Source: Solibacillus silvestris_B
GTDB taxonomy: Bacteria; Bacillota; Bacilli; Bacillales_A; Planococcaceae
Length of the DNA: 64,000 nt
Reading direction: 5' to 3'
NCBI RefSeq assembly: GCF_051967575.1
Contig: NZ_JBQCJW010000017.1
Location: forward strand, 1-64,000
Shown: positions 25,337-35,463 of the stretch, one piece after another
Numbering within the stretch: the first letter of the stretch is position 1
Layout of the letters: every line of letters begins with the position of its first letter
Translations under genes and position numbers: made by a program
The notes under the pieces: generated by a model
The model's database searches: none
Told to the model about the DNA's origin: nothing
Seen by the model: only the letters and a program-made list of their open reading frames with translations

Positions 25337-25839
25337 CAAATTTCACTCACTCCTTTATTTACTGTGCGTATGTTGAGTTTGTTTGTTTCAGGATTAAATT
25401 CAATGGTACGACCGCTGTTTCCACCTGTATCTTCCGCTATAATCGGGATGTTCATCTTTTTTAATTGAACTTTTACCGCTTCCACATTCCTTGGGCCGAT
25501 ACGCATCGAATCTTTATCTGATGTAAATTGGAACATCTGTGCGCCACCGGCAATTTTCGCTTTTAGTTTAAAGCTTTGAGCCCCTTCATGCTTCAACATA
25601 TCAACTAAAGCAAGAATGCCTGTATCTGCGAATTTTGCAGCATTTATTGTTTCTGTACGACCTAAACTAGAATCTGGTAACATGACATGCACCATTCCAG
25701 CAATTTTTTTGGATTCGTCATAAATAACGACACCAACACAAGAGCCTAAGCCTGAAGTACGAATCGTTTTAGGAACTTTTACTATATCCATTTGTGCAAT
25801 ACCTACTTTAATCACTTCGCTTGAATTGGTAACAATCAT
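25336..25839 (-). CDS. cheD: Chemoreceptor glutamine deamidase CheD
   Basis: CheD deamidates glutamines on chemoreceptors and forms a complex with CheC. The 167 residues show the conserved catalytic Cys in TSGLGSCVGVVIYD (about 28-41), the His in MVHVMLP (about 49-55) and the C-terminal region SMRIGPRNVEAVK with GGNSGRTIEF. The ATG overlaps the cheC stop codon (ATGA). Pairing of cheC and cheD is the Bacillus arrangement. Confidence 0.97.
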   Translation of the reverse strand: MIVTNSSEVIKVGIAQMDIVKVPKTIRTSGLGSCVGVVIYDESKKIAGMVHVMLPDSSLGRTETINAAKFADTGILALVDMLKHEGAQSFKLKAKIAGGAQMFQFTSDKDSMRIGPRNVEAVKVQLKKMNIPIIAEDTGGNSGRTIEFNPETNKLNIRTVNKGVSEI

Positions 25840-26474
25840 GTAGTGGGCACTCCTAATGCTTTAAAAATAGTTTCAAATGATTCTGGTTCAGGTAACAGGA
25901 AGAAATGCCCCTTTACTGCTTCATCATCAGAAATCGCTTCTTCATAAATGGATGTATTAATTACGATTACGGTATCGCTTATTTGTGATAATTCGATAAG
26001 GCCGATACTAATGATGGCACCGAACATATCAATACTTAACCCTGGTACGGTTGGATATATTTTAAGTCCTGTAAAATCGGATAAAGCGGATAAATAGGAA
26101 CCTGACAAAATATTGCCCATTTCCTGCATAGCCGACAAGCCTAACTCCGAATATGGCGGCGTTTTAAAGTCAAATGATTCATCTTGAATCAATCGGCGAA
26201 TAAAACGATTCGCTTGCTCAATTGGCAAGATGAAAAACATGCTTCCTTCCGCATCGCCTTCAATCCGCAGATAAATGCCAACGACAACATTCTCAGACCC
26301 ACCAGCCAGCTCCATCATTTCATTAAAGGAAACCATTTTCACATCCGGCACACGCATATCGATTTTCTTTTGCAATAAACTTGATAATGCCGTAGCAGCA
26401 TGCGCAGCACCGATATTTCCAATTTCCTTTAATACGTCCAAATGGAGCAAAGTGATTTTTTCACTAAAGTTCAT
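25836..26474 (-). CDS. cheC: CheY-P phosphatase CheC
   Basis: Dephosphorylates CheY-P and takes part in adaptation with CheD. The 212 residues contain both pseudo-symmetric active-site helices: DVLKEIGNIGAAHA (about 13-26) and SAMQEMGNILSGSY (about 113-126), each with the D/S-x3-E-x2-N pattern, so both sites look functional. It lies between cheW and cheD. Confidence 0.97.
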   Translation of the reverse strand: MNFSEKITLLHLDVLKEIGNIGAAHAATALSSLLQKKIDMRVPDVKMVSFNEMMELAGGSENVVVGIYLRIEGDAEGSMFFILPIEQANRFIRRLIQDESFDFKTPPYSELGLSAMQEMGNILSGSYLSALSDFTGLKIYPTVPGLSIDMFGAIISIGLIELSQISDTVIVINTSIYEEAISDDEAVKGHFFLLPEPESFETIFKALGVPTT

Positions 26475-26529
26475 TTATGATCCCTACTTTAATAGATCCG
26501 AGGCAAGACAGGCTCACCCCGAAAATTAT

Positions 26530-26979
26530 TCATTTCTCATCTGGGTTTAATACTTTATCCAAGTGAAGTAAAATTAATAAACGATTATCTAATTTTGCGA
26601 CACCTGCGATAAACTCTTCTTCTAAAGAGCCAACGACTTCAGGTTGCTGTTCAATCGAAAATGCATCAATATCCAATACATCATTTGCCGAATCTACGAT
26701 AAAACCGACTTCCATCGTTTCAAGCGCAATAATAATAATTCGAGTGGTTTCTTCATTTCCTGAAACCGGCAATTCAAAACGTTCACGTAAATCAATTACA
26801 GGTGTTACAACGCCTCGAAGATTAATGACACCTTTTACATAGCGTTCAGTTTTAGGCACACGTGTAATGTGCATTAATTTTTCGATTCCCTTTACGTGCG
26901 AAACAGGGATTGCATATTCTTTATCAGCTAATTGGAATACAATTACTTTTAAGTTTTTTTGCTCTATTGCATTCGTCAT
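26530..26979 (-). CDS. cheW: Chemotaxis coupling protein CheW
   Basis: Links chemoreceptors to the CheA kinase in the sensory array. The 149 residues form one CheW domain (about 8-145), with VIVFQLADKEYAIPVSHVKGIEK-type opening strands and NLRGVVTPVIDLRERF near residue 53-68, the most conserved segment of the family. It lies 21 bases after cheA. Confidence 0.97.
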   Translation of the reverse strand: MTNAIEQKNLKVIVFQLADKEYAIPVSHVKGIEKLMHITRVPKTERYVKGVINLRGVVTPVIDLRERFELPVSGNEETTRIIIIALETMEVGFIVDSANDVLDIDAFSIEQQPEVVGSLEEEFIAGVAKLDNRLLILLHLDKVLNPDEK

Positions 26980-27000
26980 CCTTCACACCTCTTATCCTTT

Positions 27001-29091
27001 TTACTTCATCAGGGCGTTACAATCTACAATTAACGCCACTTTACCGTTGCCTAAAATAGTTGCACCTGAAATAGCAAAAATATTTGTTAAATAATTACCT
27101 AATGATTTTAATACAATTTCTTGTTGTCCGATGAATGAATCTACTACTAGACCCGCTAATTTATCACCTTTGCGAACAATTACCACTGAATGGAAGCCAT
27201 CATCATTTTGCTCTTGGCGTGGCACTTCGAAAATCTCTTCAAGGAATACAAGCGGTACAACTTTGCCGCGGAAATCAATTACTTTTTGATTATGTGCATT
27301 TAAAATATCTGAATTGCGGATAATGGATGTTTCAATAATAGACGATAATGGAATTGCGTAAATTTCACTTTCAATTTCCACTAACATAACGGAAATAATC
27401 GATAATGTTAACGGTAACTGAATGGAGAATACCGAACCTACATTTTGTGTCGATTCGATGGAAATATTGCCACCTAATGATTCAATCGTCGTCTTAACAA
27501 CGTCCAAGCCTACACCTCGACCAGATACATCGGAAATCACATCAGCCGTTGAAAAGCCCGATGCTAAAATAAGCTCATTAATTTGCTTATCTGTCATCGT
27601 CAGTGATTGTTCGTGCGTCACTACGCCTTTAGAAATGGCTTTTGCCAATACTCTGTCCCGGTTAATGCCTGCTCCATCATCTTCAATTTCGATAAATACA
27701 TAGTTGCCGCTATGGTAAGCGCGAAGTTCAACTGTTCCTTCTTCTGGCTTTCCTTTTGCACGACGTACTTCAGGACTTTCAATTCCGTGGTCGACGGAGT
27801 TGCGGATCAAATGCACGAGCGGATCTCCGATTTCATCGATCACTGTACGATCAAGCTCTGTTTCAGCACCAATAATATTAAGTTCAATTTTTTTATTTAA
27901 ATCGCGCGACAATTGGCGAACCATTTTCGGGAATCGGTTAAATACTGTTTCCACTGGTACCATGCGCATCGTTAAAACGATATTTTGTAAATCGCCCATC
28001 GTCCGGCTCATACGTTCCACTGTCTCATTCAATTCACCATGATTGACATCGGAAGCAATCGATAATAATCGACCGCGATCAATCGCAAGCTCTTCGAATA
28101 AATTCATTAAAATATCAAGTCGCTCGATGTTCACACGAATTGTTTTACTCGTTGCATGACTTGAAGATTTGCCATTGCCGTTCGACGGTGTTTTTTGCTG
28201 TTCAGCCGGCACTTCAGCATTGCCTGCCGACGTAAGGGCTGCTTCTTCTTGGACAGGCATTTCAATTGCCGTCGTTTTAGTAATGAATACATCTTGATTA
28301 ATTTCATTTACAATTACAATGTCGACTTCCGAAACTTTCATAAGCATTTTTTGTAAATCTTCCGCTGGCTCCTTCGAAATGAAAGCAACATGGAATTCAC
28401 TATCAAATTGCTCTTCTTCTAATTTGTCGACAGTTGGTGATGATTTAATAACATCCCCATTTTTCTCCAGAATTTCAAATACCATAAATACGCGAGCTGC
28501 TTTTAATAAACAATCTTCCCGTAAAGTTATCGTAATTTCATAGGCATTAAAATCTTGCTCCGCCGACTGTAAAATAACTGTCTTCTCAAAGTCATCATAT
28601 GATAGTTTTAATTCTGCTGCTGAAAGGGTAGGCTGTTCAAGTACAGGTGCCGTAGTCGTAGCTGCAACTTCTTCCTGTGTAGACACTTCCGAAACCGCAG
28701 CAACAGCAGATTCCCCAGCTTCAATACGCTTTAATTTTTCAACTGTTGCTTGGACATCGCGCTTTCCATCTCCACCATCTGCAATGTCATATACCATCTC
28801 TTCTAAATGGTCGACAGATTCAAACACTACGTCTAAAATCTCGGCAGTAACTTTAATTTTGTCATTGCGGATTGCATCTAAAATATTTTCCATTTTATGT
28901 GTTAAATCAGCTAAATCTTCAAAGCCCATCGTTGCAGCCATACCTTTCAACGTATGCGCCGAACGGAAGATTTCCCCGACAATCGTTAAATCTTCCGGAT
29001 TTTTCTCTAATTCCAATAAATGTTCACTACATGATTGCAAATGTTCTTTACTTTCTTCAATGAACATTTCCAAATATTGATTTACTTCCAT
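27001..29091 (-). CDS. cheA: Chemotaxis histidine kinase CheA
   Basis: The sensory kinase that phosphorylates CheY and CheB. The 696 residues hold the full P1-P5 layout: HPt domain with the phosphorylated His46 in RSAHTLKGMAA; a CheY-binding P2 region (about 165-275); dimerisation P3 with ERLDILMNLFEELAIDRGRL; the ATPase P4 with the N box HLIRNSVDHGIE and G boxes DDGAGIN and GRGVGLDVVK; and the CheW-like P5 (about 560-690). All key residues are present. It follows cheB closely. Confidence 0.98.
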   Translation of the reverse strand: MEVNQYLEMFIEESKEHLQSCSEHLLELEKNPEDLTIVGEIFRSAHTLKGMAATMGFEDLADLTHKMENILDAIRNDKIKVTAEILDVVFESVDHLEEMVYDIADGGDGKRDVQATVEKLKRIEAGESAVAAVSEVSTQEEVAATTTAPVLEQPTLSAAELKLSYDDFEKTVILQSAEQDFNAYEITITLREDCLLKAARVFMVFEILEKNGDVIKSSPTVDKLEEEQFDSEFHVAFISKEPAEDLQKMLMKVSEVDIVIVNEINQDVFITKTTAIEMPVQEEAALTSAGNAEVPAEQQKTPSNGNGKSSSHATSKTIRVNIERLDILMNLFEELAIDRGRLLSIASDVNHGELNETVERMSRTMGDLQNIVLTMRMVPVETVFNRFPKMVRQLSRDLNKKIELNIIGAETELDRTVIDEIGDPLVHLIRNSVDHGIESPEVRRAKGKPEEGTVELRAYHSGNYVFIEIEDDGAGINRDRVLAKAISKGVVTHEQSLTMTDKQINELILASGFSTADVISDVSGRGVGLDVVKTTIESLGGNISIESTQNVGSVFSIQLPLTLSIISVMLVEIESEIYAIPLSSIIETSIIRNSDILNAHNQKVIDFRGKVVPLVFLEEIFEVPRQEQNDDGFHSVVIVRKGDKLAGLVVDSFIGQQEIVLKSLGNYLTNIFAISGATILGNGKVALIVDCNALMK

Positions 29092-29108
29092 TTAGAAGGC
29101 ACCCCTTT

Positions 29109-30248
29109 TTAAGGCATATATTTCATAATTGTTTGTGCAATATCATCAACATCTGCCACTTCATCTACAAGCTGCGTTTCCACGGCAGCTTTTGGCATCC
29201 CATAAACGATACACGTTTCCGCTGACTCAGCAATAGCAATTACATTTCCCGTTTTCTTTAGTGAAACTAATCCTTTTGAACCGTCATAACCCATTCCCGT
29301 CATAATAACGGCAATTTTATCGAACTCCGAATATTGACTTACGTCTTCAAACATGACATCCACCGATGGACGATGGCCCGACCGCGGCGGCTCGTTCTGA
29401 TCGAGCATCACAGCAAAAGTTGCCCCTACTTTTCTCAGCTTAAGATGAAACCCGCCAGGTGCAATATAGGCTGTCCCTTTTTGTAATATATCGCCCTGTT
29501 CTGCTTCTTTTACATGGATTTCACTTAATTGATCGAGTCTTTTCGCCAACGATTTTGTAAAACCGGCAGGCATATGCTGTACGATTAATATCGGCGCATC
29601 AATATTCGCAGGAATTTTCGTAATAACTTCTTGTAAAGCTCTAGGGCCACCAGTAGAAGTACCAATTAAAATAATCTTCTTGGAAGTTTTGCTCCATTCC
29701 GTCTTTTTACCTGTAGTATCAAAGGACGCTATCTGTTTTGCCGCTCTATTAAAATTTGATTCTTCGGTATTTTTGGGCTTACTGATAGGCTGATTAATTG
29801 CTAATGATTTATGAATAGGCTTTTTTAATTTTGCTATTGAAATTTTAGAAGCTTCTTCAACTTTACGAACTAGTTCATCTTGAATTTTATGTAAATCCAA
29901 TGAAATCGTACCACTTGGTTTTGCAACAAAGTCAATCGCTCCATATTCCATTGCCATTAGCGTGTTTTCCGTTCCGCGCTGTGTCGTACTAGAAAGCATT
30001 ACAACTGGCACCGGATATTTTTGCATAATCTCTTTCAAAGCTTCTAACCCATTCATTTCCGGCATTTCAACATCCATCGTGACGACATCCGGTTTAAGCT
30101 GCCCGATTTTTTTTATTGCGTCCTTTCCATTGCGCGCAGATCCTACCACTTCAATTTGCAAATGGTCAGTAAAAAAATCGCTTATTAACTTCCGCATAAA
30201 GGCAGAATCATCAACAACTAATAACTTACTTTTCTTTAAGTTGCCCAC
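29109..30248 (-). CDS. cheB: Chemotaxis methylesterase CheB
   Basis: A response regulator that removes methyl groups from chemoreceptors. The receiver domain (1-120) has the phospho-acceptor Asp59 in VVTMDVEMPEMNG. After a longer than usual linker (about 125-188) comes the esterase domain with Ser198 (IGTSTGG), His225 (VQHMPAG) and Asp322 (MTGMGYDGSKG). The start is GTG immediately after the flhG stop codon. Confidence 0.97.
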   Translation of the reverse strand: MGNLKKSKLLVVDDSAFMRKLISDFFTDHLQIEVVGSARNGKDAIKKIGQLKPDVVTMDVEMPEMNGLEALKEIMQKYPVPVVMLSSTTQRGTENTLMAMEYGAIDFVAKPSGTISLDLHKIQDELVRKVEEASKISIAKLKKPIHKSLAINQPISKPKNTEESNFNRAAKQIASFDTTGKKTEWSKTSKKIILIGTSTGGPRALQEVITKIPANIDAPILIVQHMPAGFTKSLAKRLDQLSEIHVKEAEQGDILQKGTAYIAPGGFHLKLRKVGATFAVMLDQNEPPRSGHRPSVDVMFEDVSQYSEFDKIAVIMTGMGYDGSKGLVSLKKTGNVIAIAESAETCIVYGMPKAAVETQLVDEVADVDDIAQTIMKYMP

Positions 30249-31127
30249 CTACTCACGACCTTTCGAAAAGATGCTTTTTAATTTTGTTAAAAACTTATTA
30301 GATTGTGTCGTTGCGTGCACTTCTTCCATTTTCTTCTGCTCTGTCAAAAATTGTTGAACAAGCTTGCCCATAGTCTTTGAGACAGGTGCATCCGGATATA
30401 GTGTTGTGAACAATGATTGTTGGCGCACTGCTTGGCGAACTACAGGGTCTTCTGGAAGGGAGCCAAGAACATGCACTTCTTTTTCCAAAAACCTCTCCAT
30501 CACTGTTTTTAGACGTTTCGTCGTATCTTGACCTTCTTCAACGGTAAACGCGCGATTACATAGTAAATAAAACTTTTTCGTTGAATCTTTTAAATGGATA
30601 AACTTCATCATTGAGTATGCATCCATAATAGAAGTCGGCTCCGCTGTGGAAATGACGATAATTTCATCGATTGATGTCAATAAATCGAGCGACCAATCGA
30701 CAACCCCGGCCCCCATGTCAAATAATACAAAGTCATAGGTTTTTTGGAGTGTATCAAATGCTTCGATTAAACGGCCGAATACAACTGGAGACCAATCCAT
30801 TAACGATGACATGCCAGAGCCGCCGGAAATATAGCTCACACCTTCTTGCATTTCGAACATAACATCTTCTATCACCAAATGACCGTCCAAATAATCTTTC
30901 AAACTATATTTCGCGGACTTCCCTACTAGAATATGGACATTTCCCATACCGATATCCATATCTAAAATAACTACTTTTTTCCCTGTTTTAGCCAATAGCG
31001 CTGCGAAGTTTGTCGTAAAATTACTTTTGCCAACTCCACCTTTTCCGCTTACAACCGCTATTGATCTTCCTGTCTCCGTTTCGCTTCCAAGCATTTTTTG
31101 ACGCAGTTTTTCAGCTTGATCCTTCAT
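30249..31127 (-). CDS. flhG: FlhG (YlxH), MinD-like flagellar number regulator
   Basis: A ParA/MinD-family ATPase that controls flagellar placement and stimulates the FlhF GTPase. The 292 residues begin with an activator motif DQAEKLRQKM (3-12). The deviant Walker A SGKGGVGKSNFTTN is at about 27-40, and further nucleotide-binding motifs VILDMDIGMGN and FVLFDMGAGV follow. A C-terminal amphipathic, basic helix (KFLTKLKSIFSKGRE) is a plausible membrane anchor. It overlaps flhF by 17 bases, as in B. subtilis. Confidence 0.96.
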   Translation of the reverse strand: MKDQAEKLRQKMLGSETETGRSIAVVSGKGGVGKSNFTTNFAALLAKTGKKVVILDMDIGMGNVHILVGKSAKYSLKDYLDGHLVIEDVMFEMQEGVSYISGGSGMSSLMDWSPVVFGRLIEAFDTLQKTYDFVLFDMGAGVVDWSLDLLTSIDEIIVISTAEPTSIMDAYSMMKFIHLKDSTKKFYLLCNRAFTVEEGQDTTKRLKTVMERFLEKEVHVLGSLPEDPVVRQAVRQQSLFTTLYPDAPVSKTMGKLVQQFLTEQKKMEEVHATTQSNKFLTKLKSIFSKGRE

Positions 31128-32313
31128 CTATATTCTCCTTGAAAAAAAGCTCTAGTAGGCTATCACTACTTGGCTGCTCTATATCTTCCGGTACTTCTTG
31201 ACCATTTGTATAGTAAGCTAGGCCTTTATTATATTTAATCATTAAATTAAACATAGTGCCAATAGAATTTGTCTCATCAAGCTTCGTAAAGATGAATTTT
31301 TCGATTTGCAAGTCCTTAAATTGTTCAATTATTGATTCTAAGTCTTTTTGCTTAGCCGTTAAGGATAATACTAAATACGATTCTACTTGTTCGCCAAATC
31401 GTATTAATGATTTTAAATCGTCCACATATTTAGCTTCTTTATAATTTCTTCCGGCAGTATCAATGAAAATTAAATCTAAATGCGCTAATTTTTTTATCGC
31501 CTCTGCATAGTCTGTTGCATTATAAACGACTTCGACAGGCGCCTGGAGCAATGCAGCATAAGTTTTCAATTGTTCAATTGCTGCGATACGATATGTATCT
31601 GTTGTAATAAAACCGATTTTCTTTTTCTTCTCCAATACAGAGCGGGCCGCCATCTTTGCGATTGTTGTCGTTTTTCCGACTCCTGTAGGACCTAAAACAT
31701 TAATATATTTTTTTTCATATGATAGACCGCTAATTGGAAGATCATATAGCTCTTTTCTTAAATAATCTTTCGCACCTTCCTGCATTTCATTCCAAGTAAT
31801 ATGCTTGCCATTTCGATTATAATGCATAAAAAGCTCATCACTAATTGCTGTGATAAGCTCCTCTCCTAGTTCCTGCTGTTTTAAAAAATCGACAAATGGT
31901 AAGAGTTCATCAGGATATTGGGATTGTGTCGACATACGTTGCATAGATTGCATCATAGATTTTAAATCAGCAATTTCCTTCACCAGGTTTTCAGGCAATA
32001 AGGAAGCATCCCCCTGCGGAGCTTTCTTAGGTTGCTCCACAGGTGAGGGAATAGGCTGATTAATTTCAGTCTTTGCTTCATCAGGAAATGAAATCGGGAA
32101 TGACGGAATGTCTCGTAAAGATGATAAGGCCGACTTTTTCTCCACTCGGTCATAACCAGCCACTACTTCATAGCTTTTATTTTTTACCAGCCCGAAAAAC
32201 TTTTTAGTAACGACGACTTTCGAATTTAAAATTACAGCATCCTCGCCTAAATCTGCACGTATTTGCTTCATCGCCTCAGCAATGGATGGTGCATTATATT
32301 TTTTCATCTTCAT
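31111..32313 (-). CDS. flhF: Flagellar SRP-like GTPase FlhF
   Basis: An SRP-family GTPase that sets the position of new flagella at the membrane. The 400 residues comprise a basic N-terminal B domain (to about 120), an N domain and the NG GTPase: G1 GPTGVGKTTTIAK (about 209-221), G2/G3 TTDTYRIAAIEQL and IDTAGR, G4 TKLDE. The ATG overlaps the flhA stop (ATGA). The gene precedes flhG, its regulator. Confidence 0.97.
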   Translation of the reverse strand: MKMKKYNAPSIAEAMKQIRADLGEDAVILNSKVVVTKKFFGLVKNKSYEVVAGYDRVEKKSALSSLRDIPSFPISFPDEAKTEINQPIPSPVEQPKKAPQGDASLLPENLVKEIADLKSMMQSMQRMSTQSQYPDELLPFVDFLKQQELGEELITAISDELFMHYNRNGKHITWNEMQEGAKDYLRKELYDLPISGLSYEKKYINVLGPTGVGKTTTIAKMAARSVLEKKKKIGFITTDTYRIAAIEQLKTYAALLQAPVEVVYNATDYAEAIKKLAHLDLIFIDTAGRNYKEAKYVDDLKSLIRFGEQVESYLVLSLTAKQKDLESIIEQFKDLQIEKFIFTKLDETNSIGTMFNLMIKYNKGLAYYTNGQEVPEDIEQPSSDSLLELFFKENIDEGSS

Positions 32314-34343
32314 TCAACATTCACCACCCCTACGCTTTGAATTTCCACAGCTGCATCAAGCTCGTTATATGAAAGAATCGGCACTTGCGGGAAATAACGC
32401 TCTGTCAATTGTCTTAAATACATTCTCACACCAGGTGAGCATAAAATAATAGGCGATTGTTCCATATAAGAAACACGCTCAACTTCTTTTGCGATTGCTT
32501 CCAAAACAAATTGCGATTCCTGAGGATCCATCGCCAAATAGTTGCCGTGGTCTGTTTGCTGAATACTGTCGGCTACTAACTTTTCCACTCTTGCAGATAC
32601 AGTGATGACTTTCAATGCTTGCTGGCCACCAACGAACTGAGCGGTAATTTGTCTCGCTAATGCTTGTCTCACATACTCTGTTAAAATGTCCGTATCACTC
32701 GTAAGCTTGGCATAATCCGCCAGTGTTTCGAATATGATCGGTAAATTTCGGACTGATACATTTTCGCGTAATAACTTGGCCAACACTTTTTGCACTTCCC
32801 CAATCGAAAGCGGAGTCGGAATTAAATCGTCCACTAAAATCGCATGTGTTTCCCTTAAGTGGTCGATTAATTGCTTCGTTTCTTGACGGCCGAGCAAATC
32901 GTGCGCATTGGCGCGAATGATTTCCGTCAAATGCGTTGAAACAACACTTGGCGGGTCCACCACTGTATAGCCATACATTTCCGCATCCTCTTTTACCGCT
33001 TCCGTAATCCACTTTGCAGGTAAACCAAATGATGGTTCGATAGTATCGATGCCATCAATTGAATCATCATCTCCAGGGCTCATTGCTAAATAATGATCTA
33101 ACAATAATTCGCCGCGCGCCATTTCATTACCTTTTATTTTAATTCTGTATTCATTCGGTTGAAGCTGAATATTATCCCGGATACGAACAATCGGAATAAC
33201 AATCCCCAGCTCCAATGCAAGCTGACGACGGATCATGACAACACGGTCCAGTAAATCCCCGCCTTGTGCAGCATCTACCAATGGAATAAGCCCATAGCCA
33301 AATTCAAACTCGATCGGATCCACGTTCAATAAGTTAATGACATTTTCAGGGCTTTTCATCGTATCTGTTGCCACTTCTTCCTCAAATTCCATAATCTCTT
33401 CCGGTGTTTCATCCTTTTTACGATCCATCAGGAATGCACCAATCGCTAAAACGGCAGCTACCGGAACCGTAATCCAATCCGGGATCGGCGTAAACAATCC
33501 AAGCAGGAAAATCGTGCCTGCCGCAACATATAATAGCTTCGATTGTGCAAATAATTGTGCTGTAATATCTGAACCAAGATTTCCTTTTGATGCAGCACGG
33601 GTTACGACAATCCCTGTTGCAGTGGAAATTAATAATGCAGGGATTTGAGATACGAGCCCATCACCGACTGTCAGCATGGAATATTTCGATGCGGCTTCAC
33701 CAAAGCTTAGCTCCATCTGTACCATACCAATAATCATCCCGAACAGTAAATTTATCCCGACCATGATGATAGAGGCAATCGCATCCCCTTTTACAAATTT
33801 CGTCGCACCATCCATCGCACCGTAAAAGTCGGCTTCTCCCGATACTTTTTCACGACGTTCGCGTGCTTCCTTCTCTGAAATAATCCCGGCGTTTAAATCG
33901 GCATCAATACTCATTTGCTTCCCAGGCATCGCATCCAATGTAAAACGCGCAGCAACTTCTGCAACTCGTTCAGAACCTTTTGTAATTACGATGAATTGGA
34001 TAATAACAAGCAATAGGAATATAACTAAACCGACTAAAATATTACCGCCAGTTACGAAATTACCGAATGTCTCGACAACTTTGCCTGCATCGCCTTCCGC
34101 TAAGATGGCACGTGTAGTCGATACGGACAATGCTAGACGGAACAATGTCAATAATAGAATAACCGTAGGGAAAATCGAGAAATCGAGAGCTTCTTTCATA
34201 TTCATAGAAGTTAATAGCACTAGTAATGCAAGTGTAATATTAACAATAATTAAAAAGCTAAGCAGCCAATGTGGAAGAGGGATAATGAGCATCGCTACAA
34301 CCATAATAACTGCAGCTAAAACCCCTAAATCGCGTATTTGCAT
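32310..34343 (-). CDS. flhA: Flagellar export gate protein FlhA
   Basis: The large export-gate membrane protein of the flagellar type III secretion system. The 677 residues contain about eight N-terminal membrane helices (to about 310), the conserved FHIPEP-family loop (RFTLDAMPGKQMSIDADLNAG near 145-165) and a large cytoplasmic C-terminal domain that forms the nonameric ring and docks chaperone-substrate complexes. AGGAGGG precedes the ATG. It follows flhB and overlaps flhF. Confidence 0.98.
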   Translation of the reverse strand: MQIRDLGVLAAVIMVVAMLIIPLPHWLLSFLIIVNITLALLVLLTSMNMKEALDFSIFPTVILLLTLFRLALSVSTTRAILAEGDAGKVVETFGNFVTGGNILVGLVIFLLLVIIQFIVITKGSERVAEVAARFTLDAMPGKQMSIDADLNAGIISEKEARERREKVSGEADFYGAMDGATKFVKGDAIASIIMVGINLLFGMIIGMVQMELSFGEAASKYSMLTVGDGLVSQIPALLISTATGIVVTRAASKGNLGSDITAQLFAQSKLLYVAAGTIFLLGLFTPIPDWITVPVAAVLAIGAFLMDRKKDETPEEIMEFEEEVATDTMKSPENVINLLNVDPIEFEFGYGLIPLVDAAQGGDLLDRVVMIRRQLALELGIVIPIVRIRDNIQLQPNEYRIKIKGNEMARGELLLDHYLAMSPGDDDSIDGIDTIEPSFGLPAKWITEAVKEDAEMYGYTVVDPPSVVSTHLTEIIRANAHDLLGRQETKQLIDHLRETHAILVDDLIPTPLSIGEVQKVLAKLLRENVSVRNLPIIFETLADYAKLTSDTDILTEYVRQALARQITAQFVGGQQALKVITVSARVEKLVADSIQQTDHGNYLAMDPQESQFVLEAIAKEVERVSYMEQSPIILCSPGVRMYLRQLTERYFPQVPILSYNELDAAVEIQSVGVVNVE

Positions 34344-34367
34344 TGTTGTCCCTCCTGAATATCTACG

Positions 34368-35462
34368 TTAAATTTTGCGTTTAATACGGTATACATATGC
34401 AAGAACTTCGGCTACAGCTTTGAAAAATTCCTCTGGCACTGCCTGCCCGATTTCAACTTGATCATACATCGCACGAGCAAGCGGTCGATTCTCAACCATA
34501 ATAACATCATGTTCTTTTGCAATCATTTTTATTTTTTGGGCTACGAAATCTGTCCCTTTAGCGACAACTCTCGGAGCATCCATTTCATCTTCATCATATT
34601 TTAAAGCAATTGCATAGTGTGTCGGGTTTGTAATGACAACATCGGCGGCAGGTACTTCCTGCATCATCCTGCGCATTGCCATTTCGCGTTGACGTTGTTT
34701 GATTTTGGATTTGATCAAAGGGTCCCCTTCCGAATTTTTATGCTCGTCTTTAATATCTTGTTTAGACATTTTCAATTGTTTTTCATATTCAAAACGTTCA
34801 TAAATATAATCCAGCAATGCGATAAATATGAGCATAATGGAAGCCGCAATCCCCATAATGGCAGACAGGTAAGCAACTGTCGACAATATTTGTGCCGGGC
34901 TATGTAAAGCGAGCGATAATACATCTTCTAAGTAAATAATAATAACGACGGTCGTTACCGTTCCAATTAATGTAACTTTTAATAAAGACTTAATTAAATT
35001 AACGATCGCCCGAACAGAGATTATTTTTTTTACCCCTTTAATCGGGTCCATCTTCTTTAAATCGAATTTTAATGTTTCTGTTGTAAACAGTAAGCCAAAT
35101 TGAAAAAAGTTAGCTCCAATACCTGCAATCATTGCGACAACCATAATCGGTAAAACAATCATCGCCATTTCTTTAATGGACTCGACATACATATCCATAA
35201 TCGTTTCAGCATTCAACGTTTCGATTAAAATATTGCGCTCAAGCGCTTGCAATAAAAATCCTTTTACTCCGTCATACATAAATGGCGCAAAAAAAAGTAA
35301 AAAGAAAAATGACAATAATAATAATACGGCAGCAGTTACGTCTTGACTTTTTAATACTTGTCCCTTTTTACGTGCATCCTGACGCTTTTTTGGTGTTGCC
35401 TTTTCCGTTTTTTCACCTGCAAAAAACTGAAGATCTACGTGTATTAAAAGCTTCATCTCCAT
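34368..35462 (-). CDS. flhB: Flagellar export switch protein FlhB
   Basis: Controls the switch of the export apparatus from rod/hook to filament substrates. The 364 residues have four membrane helices (about 35-215) and a cytoplasmic C-terminal domain with the autocleavage site NPTH (in VVITNPTHYAIALKY), cut between Asn and Pro. I use ATG 35462, with AGGTGG just upstream, rather than a GTG at 35474 that lies in that sequence and overlaps fliR. A shorter FlhB-like paralogue, ylqH, is present at 63548-63853. Confidence 0.97.
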   Translation of the reverse strand: MEMKLLIHVDLQFFAGEKTEKATPKKRQDARKKGQVLKSQDVTAAVLLLLSFFFLLFFAPFMYDGVKGFLLQALERNILIETLNAETIMDMYVESIKEMAMIVLPIMVVAMIAGIGANFFQFGLLFTTETLKFDLKKMDPIKGVKKIISVRAIVNLIKSLLKVTLIGTVTTVVIIIYLEDVLSLALHSPAQILSTVAYLSAIMGIAASIMLIFIALLDYIYERFEYEKQLKMSKQDIKDEHKNSEGDPLIKSKIKQRQREMAMRRMMQEVPAADVVITNPTHYAIALKYDEDEMDAPRVVAKGTDFVAQKIKMIAKEHDVIMVENRPLARAMYDQVEIGQAVPEEFFKAVAEVLAYVYRIKRKI

Positions 35463-35463
35463 G